Assembly: GCA_004154925.1 (NCBI GenBank)
Contig: QJNS01000013.1
Location: 496,001 to 560,000 of the forward strand
Direction: 5' to 3'
Source: Monosporascus cannonballus
Taxonomy: Eukaryota; Ascomycota; Sordariomycetes; Xylariales
DNA length: 64,000 nucleotides
This document shows positions 23,492 to 34,200 of this stretch, one piece after another (positions within the stretch are counted from its first letter, which is position 1; every line of letters starts with the position of its first letter). The notes below the pieces were generated by a model, which saw only the letters and a list, made by a program, of their open reading frames with translations, did not search any database and had not been told where the DNA came from. The position numbers and the translations under genes are program-made.

Positions 23492-25695
23492 GATAGGCGA
23501 TGTCGGTCCTACGTTACGTCTAAACTCGCCGGTGCCGGAAGTCGGGAAGCGGCGGGGGTCCTTCGCGATTAGGTGCAATCGATCTGTCCGCTCTTGTTCG
23601 AGACCGGATTTGAAAATCGGCGGGCAAAATACCAGACGTAAAATGGCCGCTGCCTATTGAGAAGCCACTACGGATTGAAAGGAGGCGAACAATGACATTC
23701 CCGTCGTCAGAGGCTCTGGCGACACTCGAACCACGAATGTATGCCCCTTGCAGAACCCGAAATCCGACGCTCCAAGGTGTAAGCAAATAGGATATCAACC
23801 CGTCGGCTATAGATGGAGATCTAGGGGTGAGAGGCCCTGTGCCTCCTAACTTGCAGCAGCGCTAAGGAGAGGAAAATACAATGGTAAGACGCGGCTGGAG
23901 TGAGGCTTTGCTTGGTACCGCTGCTGTGATACACCAAGAAAGGGCTTGCTGACAGATGGCTGTATCAAAAAGGTGGTTTGTGACAACCCACACACCATTC
24001 GAGGAGGACGACTTTTGTGAGAGGGGATGGGGGTTCCTGCTGATTTTAGTGACCCTATTTTAATCTACAGGTCCTGAAGAGTTGTAGAAGAAACGGGGTG
24101 GGGTCTTGAAAAGCCCGGGTACCCTGTCGGTCTAAGCTGTTCCTTTGGTTCGGTCGATTTTTATATCAGGGCAGTCTTTTACATCCAAGTTTCTTCATAC
24201 ATACATAGTGCATGATATATTAGGTCCGGTTAAGGTGTCAACGGAATATATACAGAATCGCTGATGAACAATGAATGATGATTGAATGCAGGGAGTTCGA
24301 GTTCTCTGTTATTCCTGATTCCCCACTTGACAAGGTGGATAACGATGGTTGCTGTCTTGGGTATAAGTAAAAGGTACCAGACAAACAGAGCCAACTTGAG
24401 CAAATGTGAGGTTGACTAGCGGCAGAGGGGTTAAGTGATGCCACTGGATGAGGAATAAGCAGGTGAGAGGTGGGTGAGGTAGGATTGAAAATCCAATATT
24501 GCTATATGTAGTAGGCGACCCACAGGAGTCCAGGGAGGTGTTGCTCCTTACCATCGACTATCCTTCAAACATTTCTGAGGCCGAGTAGATTTCCGATCCA
24601 TCACTTACGGTAGCTCTTGGATGGCCAGGTACTCAGTCTATGTAGGTACCTAACTCATAGTTAGATCCGATGGGACGATTTGTGTGAGTTGCGGCAGGCT
24701 GAAAAGTATGTAGTTGCTGTTTTCATGTTTGCCATCTGTGATGTCGCGCTAGACTAGGATGCGCTATATCGACAGAGGAGTCAACCACTTAACGCAATCC
24801 GATACGGGGTATCAAATATCACAATTGCTTACAAGTGCCGCCTAAACAAGTCGCATATTAGTTAACACTCTCCTGTTGCTACTAAGCGTTTATAGCATCG
24901 ATATTAGTGGATGCCGACCAGTTGACTCCTTTTCTGTTCCAAAGACTTTTCTTCAAGTGTCCTCTAACAACACCAATTTGCTGGACTAACAGAGCGGGGA
25001 GGGGGGCCGTGCTGTCCCTCTCTAACCTAGCGTCTACCCCTTTTAGAGGGCTTGTACAAATAAGGTGAAAGATCGTCCTTTGTGATCAGACAGACATTCG
25101 ACACCTCGTACCATTAAACCCACACTTCTACCAGTCGGTTGATACTCTTTTTTTTTTTTTGTAATACCTGCTTCAATACGTAGTTCCAATCACTTAGGTA
25201 CCTACATACTATCAGATGTCCAGTTGGGAGAAAGTAGGCATGGGGCAGTTGCCCAGCTCCATTGCATACACACTGGAGTCCTGCTCATGCCTTAACTGCC
25301 AAGGATAGCTGTGTATATCTCCAACTACATATTCACTGGGTGACGATATGGGGTAACACTTGGGCAACCCGGATTTCAATGTTACCTGGGTGGCGACGTG
25401 CAAGCTTTGCGACGTGGGACGTAGTGTTAAAGGCCGGTTTTAAGGTCTGCTATTCTCCTGCGATACCATGGCCTTGCTCGTTTATCTCCTGGCCTTAGGT
25501 AACTAACCACCTGGGTGCCTTATATGTAACCGGGCTTACCTACCTACGCTTAGGTAATGACAAAGAGCAATGTAAAATCCTTAACAAACTTCATAATACG
25601 TTTAGCCGGTTTGCACTTCCTCATGGCCGCCGTATTCATGGATTCCTCCGAGTTCGCGCGAGACTCAGATGAATTAATCCATCTTGTGCACGCAT

Positions 25696-25747
25696 CTTAT
25701 GCCGGCTCTGCTGAACCGGGCTCATCCCGGTGTATACCGGGCATAAG
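25696..25747. repeat. Compound inverted repeat (hairpin within hairpin)
   Basis: The outer arms CTTATGCC and GGCATAAG are perfect reverse complements at the two ends of a 52-base segment. Inside lies a second hairpin CCGGG-CTCAT-CCCGG (25716-25730). Both could extrude as a cruciform or fold as RNA. It is not followed by a T tract, so it does not look like a terminator. It may be the remnant of a small transposable element end. Confidence 0.5.
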
Positions 25748-27653
25748 CCTCCACTTTCCGAGGCGGCAGTCATACCTAGTTCGGCGCTCCGATCGGGCAG
25801 TGGATCCGTTTCTTCCGGAACGCGGCCACATCGGGTCCGAATGAAGCCACCGTCGCGAAATCGCACGTAGGTATAGCGACGCACATCCGGCACTCTCAGG
25901 CCTGCTCTAGTCTGCCTCTAAGGTATGTCGTTTCCGTAAGTGCGACAGGCTTTTCTCCGTTTTCGGAAAGTGTACTTAGTTACGTTGGAGATGCGTGAGC
26001 CCAACTACGGTGCACCTGTACGATATCTGGGACGTGGCATAAGGGGGGGTATATTACCGGGCATGAGGTTCTTCAAGCGACTCAGCCTTGGCTTCCGGAC
26101 CCTCAAGGGGCTGGGGCGACTTCCCCTTCCAACTAGCTCTCCCGTGAATGGACGTTCTGTGTGCCTTAATCCGAACTGCGCTAACAAGGTGTGCGAGAGA
26201 CGGGCCGGGGAGCTAGAGAAGGCGGATCCCGGGACCCCTGTAACGTCGTTTCTTCGGGGAGCAGAGGTTCAGGTCGTCCAAGGTGCCATTAGCCAGTGCC
26301 AGAGGCCATGTCAACGTGGTGTCTCATTCGCTGATTAGTAATTTCACCCCAACCGCCTGATCAATGTCAACGAGGGACTCTCAGACTACAGGGTGCACGA
26401 TACGGAACATATTCTTTATCCCGGGGGTGGGCTCCATTATATAAGCCTTTACGACTGCTGAGGTAACCTTAGATAAACGTCTACTCAGTTCAAAATTAGA
26501 AAATGGGACCAAGCAGTAACTAGAGTCCGGATTTACCTTTGAAGACTCGTCATCCGCCTAACAAGATGCCGTAGCCCATGACACAGGCACTTCTCATGCG
26601 TTATCTGGGGATTGACGATCATTTGGACTGGGAGCGAGAATCTTCTTTGTTGCGCAGGATACATGGAAACTCTCATGTGAATATTTGCAGTCTGGAACCA
26701 TGTTTCTTTTAGCAGGATATCTGTCGTCGTGATTATGAATTACATGCTGTTATTGTTTTCGAGCCACATTTGTCAGCTTCCGTTGACCGAAACACACCGG
26801 ATCGAACCCAGTCAATCCGGTCCCCACCTAATACTGGAAGTCAACGGACGGGGATGAAAAGTCTGAACTCGACCATATTTCAATAGCACGCGTTGGAGCA
26901 AGCGCGCGTAGCCCCCCTAGGTTCGCATGACGATACAAGGGCTGTACTTCGTTGATTTTAGCATCCACCCCAGTTGTAGGAACCACCTGGCTCGGGAGCA
27001 TGGGTTGCTCTGGTAGGGAGCATTTAACTCCGCGCATGGATTCATGGCCAATGTTGACGGCGACCTGAAGGAGCGCTACAGGGTGTGGAACTGGGACGCT
27101 GCACAGTTCCCGGAACCTTGTGTGCTCTAAACACAACTTTAGCGTGGATCTCATGGCCAGAATATATACCTCGGGTGATCTGGAGCTGGGCCGGAATTAG
27201 GTGTAGGATATAACCATACGCGGCCAACAAGGCCATTATAGATCTTGCAAAGTTCGTGTATCCTCCTCCCGGGTAACATGACAAACGTGTCCAGGGAGCG
27301 TAACGGAGTCCATAATTTCAGGGACAGTTCAGCCGCCAGACTACCAGTCACTTCGCGAGTCTATCCTCTCGGCGCCTGCTCATGCCAGGTGGAAGGCACC
27401 GAGAAATGGAGGGACATTGTATAATATACGGCACACATTGTCTCCAGCATTTGTAAAGACTAAAGGCAGTCTCTGACTTCCTCTCTTAATAGTTGGTGAA
27501 TTCGGAGCCTCCGAATCTTGATCGGTCCCGATAGACGGAATAATAGAACAGAACAATAGAATCAACGCTTAAGGCTACTAAGTCGAATACGTCCTCTCCC
27601 CTCAGAAATCGCTCTCGCCACAAGCCCAAATTAATTCTCTAGAGGTTTTCCCC

Positions 27654-27923
27654 ATGAAGCTCTTCGCTCTTGCTACCCCGAGTTGCCTCCCTTTGATGAC
27701 CTCTATGAAGCTCCTTTCCTTTGGCCTCCTGTCTCTTGCATTCCTAGCCCTTGCTCTGCTCTCTCCAAGTCTCTCTCACCCCTTTTCCCATTCAGCAGTC
27801 CATGTCGGTATCCACGTTCTCAGAGCAGTGATATATCGATTATTAGAACTTGATCCTAGAACTGTGGGCAATCTCATGCGCCCCAGTTCTGATTGCATGG
27901 TCTATTTCGGTCCACCCCCATAG
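27654..27923 (+). CDS. Candidate small secreted peptide (weak)
   Basis: An 89-codon frame begins with a basic residue and a long hydrophobic stretch (LLSFGLLSLAFLALALL) followed by SHP, which would suit a signal peptide. It is preceded by a pyrimidine-rich leader. The rest of the frame shows no family, no cysteine pattern and no clear splice site. Pyrimidine-rich DNA alone produces Leu/Ser/Phe-rich frames, so this may be chance. I list it only as a candidate. Confidence 0.15.
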   Translation: MKLFALATPSCLPLMTSMKLLSFGLLSLAFLALALLSPSLSHPFSHSAVHVGIHVLRAVIYRLLELDPRTVGNLMRPSSDCMVYFGPPP

Positions 27924-28624
27924 CACAACCTGATCTTGTCCGGCCTTTTCTTGTTCGGTAACCTCAATGATCCCCACATTTCCCGAATGAGAAACCCCCG
28001 TCTCCCATTTACGTGGTATATGAACTTTTTGAGATGGTGATAGAGTGCCTTAATCTGTTCCGCCGCACTTACCGAAGGTACGTTTTCTGTGGCTTATATT
28101 AGTACGTGCTATGCATGTGGGGTGCGGATGTGGCGTAAGTACCTAGAGTACCTAGGTACACACTTCTCCAGCTAGTTAGCGGTATTTGGCGCAGTTGCCA
28201 AGACTGCTCGTATGTACCCACTAGGTAAGTACAAAGGTAATTCGAAGGTCGCGCAAGGCTGATGGCCTGCTGGGCAACGCGATACAATTTTCTAGGCCAT
28301 CCATTTCGTTGCTCTAAACTTGAGCTGAAGGTGTGGACGGGAGCACCAAGCACTGTTTCCATCACCCATTTTCTCTCCCTTATGTTCACCGCACTCGTAT
28401 GTTCGAGTCATTCCACCAACCAGTCCAGCAAACCTTATAAGCCGCTAATACTACTTGACCCTTATTATTTACCTTCTCGATAAATTTCATTTTCCTTTCC
28501 TGCAAGAACATTGCCTTGCTCCCTATTCGATCATCGACCCTAGCCTGCCTTCTCCCAGCGAATCACGCAACGACATCTGCACCTAATTTTCACTTTCTGA
28601 TTCCGCATCATACGAACCGCCACA

Positions 28625-31600
28625 ATGGCCACGTCCATGAGGGACCTCATCGATAACGCCGCGGAGCTGGGCGATGAGGAAGATGACGAGTCTTTTGACG
28701 AGGAGACCGGTGAAGTTCGCGGGAAGAGCCATGGCCAGGATGAGGAGGACATGGATGACTCTAGCGAAGAAGATGAGGATGATGACGATGAAGAAGAAGC
28801 TCGGAAGGTATGCCCATTCGTCCCCCCACTCATTCACACCAGGAAGGCTAGAGAGTGGCTAACCATCGTCTCGCCGCACAGATTCGAGAGAACTTCATTG
28901 TCGACGAGGACGAAGATGAAGACGAGGATGAAGATGAGGATGCCGCCGAGAGGCGAAGAAGAAAACGCAAGCGGCGCCAGGAGCGAGAAGACGCTCAGCT
29001 TGACGAGGAAGACCTTGATTTAATCGGTGAAACTATCCCTGACTGGGAGCGCAAGCAGCAACCTCAGGTACGGCGTGTTACGTATGCCTCTTTTTGCCCT
29101 GATACTGATTGTCAGGTCCAGAGTAAATACAAGCGCCTGAAGAGAGGCCATCGCGACGAAGAGGCAGGCGGCAACGAGCGACGCGGCCTAGACGATATGT
29201 TCTCGGACGAAGATGAGGAGCTTGTCGACGAGAGACCCTATGGCCGATCGGGCCACCGCGCGACCGTCGACGAGTTCGAGGACTTTATTGAAGAGGACTT
29301 CCCTGAAGACGAGGATGAACGTCAACGTCAGATGGAGGATCTGGAGGTTGCCAGGCCTCGCGAGAAGGGCCATGCTGGAAGACTTGCTGACCCAACGGGA
29401 CTGGACAAGGATGCTCTGGACGACATGGAAGCCATCTTTGGTAACGGTGAAGATTATCAGTGGGCGCTTGAGATGGAAGAGTCCGAGGAGGAAAGGGAAC
29501 GGGACGAGCAGACTCTCGAGCTGAAAGACGTCTTTGAGCCTTCTCAACTAGCCGAAAAGCTCCTGACGGAGGAAGACAACGAAATCCGCTTCACTGACGA
29601 ACCCGAGCGATTCCAGTTAGACCGGAGACCCTTCAAGCACCTACAGATTACGGCAGACGAGTTCAGGGAGGAGGCTCAGTGGATAACTAATCTCATGTGG
29701 CCCAAGAAACAGCTATCTCAGGATTTGCAGGTTCCGTTCCAGAAGGCCGTTGGGAAGGTGCTTGAATACTTCGTCGTCGAGGGACTTGAGGTGCCGTACG
29801 TCTTTCAACACCGTAAGGACTATCTCATCCACGCCCGCAAGACCCGGAACCCCGATCATCAGGATGACCCGGAGGCCCCCGAATACATTGTCAACGCTGA
29901 GAAGCTACTTACTCAGGATGATCTGTGGCGCATGCTCGAGCTAGATATCCAGTTCCGCTCTCTGATTGAGAAGCGAACAGCGCTTCAGAAGACTTGCGAC
30001 AACTTGCGGGAGGTAGCTGGCGTTGACGATGAGATTCCCAGGGAGATGATTTCCCAGGCCGCTACCATGGGCGAGCTTCAGGACCTCCAGGACTATGTTA
30101 ACTTCCAGTACGCATCCCAGTTGAGGGATCTCGCCGCTATGAACGGTGTTGTCAAGGAAACTAAGCGACCAGGTGCAAAGTCATCAATCTTCGAGCGTGT
30201 TCGGAAGAGCGAAATCTACCGGTTAGTCAAGGCTTACGGGATCACGCCTGATCGCCTTGCGCAAAATGCCTTGCGTGAAGGCGAGAAAGTCATTGCGGAT
30301 GATGAGCAGAAGCTCCCTATCGACCTTGCGGATAGTCTCACGAGTAGTGAGTTCCCGACTGGCGACCAAGTCCTGTACCAGGCCCGCCAAATGTACGCTG
30401 AAGAGCTATTCATGAGTCCCAGAATGCGGAAGCATTTCAGGATTCACTTTTACCAATATGGCGAAATCAGCTGCCACCGCACTGAGAAGGGTCTCCGGAG
30501 GATTGACGAGTCGCATCCGTACTATGAGATCAAATACCTGATTAACCAGACGATCCCTGACCTTGCGCGCCGGCCAGAGCTATTCCTGAAGATGATGAAG
30601 GCCGAGGAGGAAGGCTTGGTTGAGGTCAAACTCCGACTACAGAATGAGCGGGAATTCCGTCGCCGGCTGCATGCCGAGTTCGCATCGGACAACTACAGCG
30701 AGCTCGCTGATGCCTGGAACGAAGAGCGCCAGAAGGTGCTTGACATTGCTTTCGACAAACTCGAGAGAGTCATCACAAAGGGTGTTAAGGACTCATTGCG
30801 CACGGCATGTCAAGAAGAAGTACTGAAGCTCTGCCGAGAAGAGTATTCGAAGCGACTCGACCAGGCACCTTACAAGCCAAAGGGCATGGTCCTAGGTACC
30901 ACACCCCGTGTTCTTGCTCTATCAAACGGTATGGGTGATCCCGCTCGAGACCCCATCTTCTGGGCGTGGATTGAAGAAGACGGTCGAGTTATCGATCAGG
31001 GCAAGTTCGGTAATCTGGCCCGTGATGAAACCCAGCGCGAGGCATTCGTCGAGCTTGTCGAGCGTAGAAAGCCTGACGTTATTGGTGTCAGCGGCTTTTC
31101 TGCCGACACTCATAAACTAGTTCGTGACCTGGAAGGTCTTGTCAACGAGAAGGGCCTGATGGGTCCCGATTTCACCGACCCCGACTCTGATGAATACCGC
31201 AGCGACTTGCTTGAAGTTGTTGTCGTCAATGATGAAGTCGCCAGACTGTACAAGGACAGCCCGCGGGGGTTGAAAGACCATCCCACACTTAATTCCATTA
31301 CGAGATATTGTGTGGGCTTGGCACGATACCTCCAAAACCCAATGAAGGAGTACGCTGCTCTTGAAAAAGACGTTACATCACTTCTCTTCCATCCTAGCCA
31401 ACACCTTCTACCACAAGATAAGCTGCTGAAGCATCTAGAGACATCCATGGTTGATATGGTTAATCTTTGTGGTGTCGACATCAACGAGGCCGTCAGCGAC
31501 CCGTACACTGCGAACCTGCTTCCATACGTGGCTGGTCTAGGCCCTAGAAAGACAACACATGTCATCAAGGCTATTAATACTAATGGCGGTGTTGTCAATT

Positions 31601-33081
31601 CGAGAGATGAACTTGTCGGTGACCCCGACAACAACAAGTTGCCAGTTGTTGGCCCTCGAGTTTGGAACAACTGTGCTAGTTTCTTGTTTATCGAGTACGA
31701 CGCTACGAATCCTGCCTCGGAGCCTTTGGACAACACGCGTGTTCATCCCGAAGACTACGAACTGGGTCGCAAAATGGCTGCAGATGCGCTCGAGCTGGAC
31801 GAAGAGGATGTCAAGGCCGAGACGGACGAGAACGGCGCCGGCGCGATTGTGAGAAAACTGTTTAGGGAAGACGAGCAAGAGAAGGTCAACCTACTCATAC
31901 TTGAGGAGTACGCCGAACAGCTCGAGCGTAACTACAGTCAGAGAAAGCGCGCAACCTTAGAAACCATCAGGGCGGAATTACAAGCACCATACGAAGAGCT
32001 CCGTCGCAACTTCTCCATCCTTACGCCGGATCAGGTCTTCGTCATGTTCACCGGGGAAACCAAGGAGTCACTGGCGGAGGGTATGACGGTCTCGGTAAAT
32101 ATTCGGGTGGTCAGGGATGACTTCGCCATCGGGAAACTGGACTGTGGGGTCGAAGGACGCATCGAGTCCCACGAGATCACTCACCGCGGCAATTCCTCCA
32201 TTAAAGATATCCTTCATGTTGGTCAGACGGTACAGGCTAAGGTCCTGGATATCAACCGGAAAGACTTCACAACCAAGCTCTCGATGCGGGAGGATCAGTT
32301 GCGGCGGAAATACAAGAGGCACAATGATCACGACAGCAGCACCTGGGACTTCCGGCTCGAGGAAGATGATAAGGAGGCGCTGCGGGAGAAGGACAGGGTT
32401 ACTGGGCGTACGCAGCGGGTGATCAAACACCCGTTGTTCAAGCCCTTCAACTCGACGGAAGCCGAGCAGTTCCTTGGATCGCAGGCCTCAGGTGACGTGG
32501 TGATCCGTCCGTCTTCCAAGGGTAATGACCATCTCACGGTGACGTGGAAGGTTGCGGATGGTGTATTCCAACACATTGATGTGCTCGAGTTGCACAAGGA
32601 GAATGAATTCTCAGTGGGCAAGACTTTGCGAATTGGGGGCAAGTACACATACTCGGACCTGGACGAGCTTATCGTGGACCACGTCAAGGCGATGGCTAAG
32701 AAGGTCGACGAGCTGATGGGCCACGAGAAGTTCAAGAAGGGAAGCCTCGCGGATCTCGGTAAGTACTACTATGGGTCTGGACTGCGGGCTCGTGAGAAGA
32801 GAAGTACTAATGCAAAGACAGAGAAATGGCTGACTTCGTACTCGGACGCTAACCCTAACCGTTCGATATATCTATTCTGCATCAACCCCAAACACCCAGG
32901 GTACTTCAACCTGTGCTTCAAGGCCAGCAAAAATTCGCCGATTGGCATGTGGCACGTCAAGGTAGTGCCTCACGCATTCGAGATGTTGAAGCATCAGTAT
33001 CCGGACATGCGGGCTCTGTGCAATGGATTCAAGCTGCGGTTCAATAGCGAGATGAACAAAATGCAACAGATGAGGAGATAG
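28625..33081 (+). CDS. SPT6: Transcription elongation factor / histone chaperone Spt6
   Basis: Model: join(28625..28807, 28882..29067, 29116..32758, 32822..33081), 1423 residues, normal for the family. Introns are 74, 48 and 63 bases. The last two are multiples of three without stops, so they also read as coding. I spliced them because the 48-base one ends TTGTCAG and the 63-base one starts GTAAGT and carries a TACTAAT branch point; removal gives SLADL-EKWLTSY as in other Spt6 proteins. Domains: very acidic N-terminus (1 to about 230), helical core, YqgF-like fold (about 715-830), helix-hairpin-helix (about 905-1000, LPYVAGLGPRKTTHVIKAI), S1 RNA-binding domain (about 1109-1186), and tandem SH2 (about 1218 to the end, PGYFNLCFKAS) that binds the Pol II linker. 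Known role: maintains nucleosomes during transcription elongation in the nucleus. Confidence 0.96.
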
Positions 33082-34200
33082 ACTGTGCCAATGGGGCCTT
33101 TCGGCTAGGACGGCAGGGCAGCAGACCTCGGCATTTTTACGAACTACCTACTTAGGACGCAAGATCACCGCCAAACACAGGTAACGAGGGAAAAATAACG
33201 CGTTCCGATTTTCTACTCTGTCCGCCCACGGTTCGGGCTGAATAATATCCGCCGCAGTGCTTGGCAAAGTTATCATCATTGAACTGGACTCGAGCCGCCT
33301 TTCAAATTCTGCTTGGTAGTACTTCATGCGACCCAATTTGTGTAAATGGGGAAACGACGATCTCATAGAAGGGGGCTTATGCAGTTAGCATGAATTCAGA
33401 GACGAATATAATATGCCTAATCCATCATGTACGAAGTATTCGTATTGTTCGTATAGTCGCGTACTAACTTAGTAAACGCCGTAAACGAGCGAATAGCAGA
33501 CTTTAGTGTGCCTAACCCGTTCGAACTAATTGGGGGGCGGGGCTATTATTACCTCATGCGGGACCTGCGAATAGAGGCGAAGAAGACCTTACCAAATAGG
33601 ATAATATTTCTTGTAATTTATATGGTAAAACACTTGTTGAATTTCGAATACTCTAGAAAGGGGGTTTAATGTTGCGTCTCGGGGCTGGTTGCCGCACTGG
33701 CGTGGATCATGGTATGTACTAGGTACTTGGTAGGGCACACCCCATTGCCATAGTACTTACTCGATTGAAGGTGGTTGTATGCCAGTTCACCAATCCATTA
33801 CGTACCTACGCATACGGGTAAGCTTGGGAAGGTTACCTAATACCTAATTATAACAACTTAACACATCACACCTCCCGACATTACCTACGCCGCCAATCTA
33901 CCAACCTTGCCCTTTTAGTTGTTGCTCGGAATATACGTGCGACTCTGTTCCTGTTTCTACGCGCATTCCCTACGAGCTAATCGCCGAAAAAAAGGAGTCA
34001 TCACAGTGCCGGCATGGGTCGGGATTCTTCTAGCTAGCACCAGCCCCTTGATTACCTATCCTAACCGTCTACGCTGCTTGCCACGAGAGTAACTGAGAAC
34101 GAAGCGTTCCCGCCTTCAATTCAGAAAACCAGGACCAACGGTTGGGCACGCGTATGCGTAGACGACCCGGACGAACTAACTTCTTACTTCGGCTTAGAAA
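33082..34200. other. Intergenic with TAGGTA-type words
   Basis: About 1.1 kb between two genes on the same strand. It contains repeated TACCTA/TAGGTA-type words (near 33718-33730, 33800 and 33836-33846), an AT-richer patch near 33600-33660, and the promoter and leader of the oxysterol-binding protein gene. No protein gene is supported. Confidence 0.45.

Larger units (their letters stand above)
23492..28624. other. 5.1-kb gene-poor region between divergent genes
   Basis: Upstream space of the MAPKK gene (left, - strand) and SPT6 (right, + strand). It contains a 13-base T run (25148-25160), several TAGGTA/TACCTA words (for example near 24645, 25196 and 28140-28160), a compound hairpin at 25696-25747 and one weak candidate secreted peptide at 27654-27923. 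Frames at 25557-25844, 25940-26338 and 26828-27154 are unrecognised and overlapped by antisense frames. A CT-rich leader lies just before 28625. Confidence 0.45.

Noticed and set aside
26770..26860. B-box-like GGTTCGATCC on the minus strand
   Set aside because: No A box at proper distance, no acceptor stem and a poor T stem; not a tRNA.
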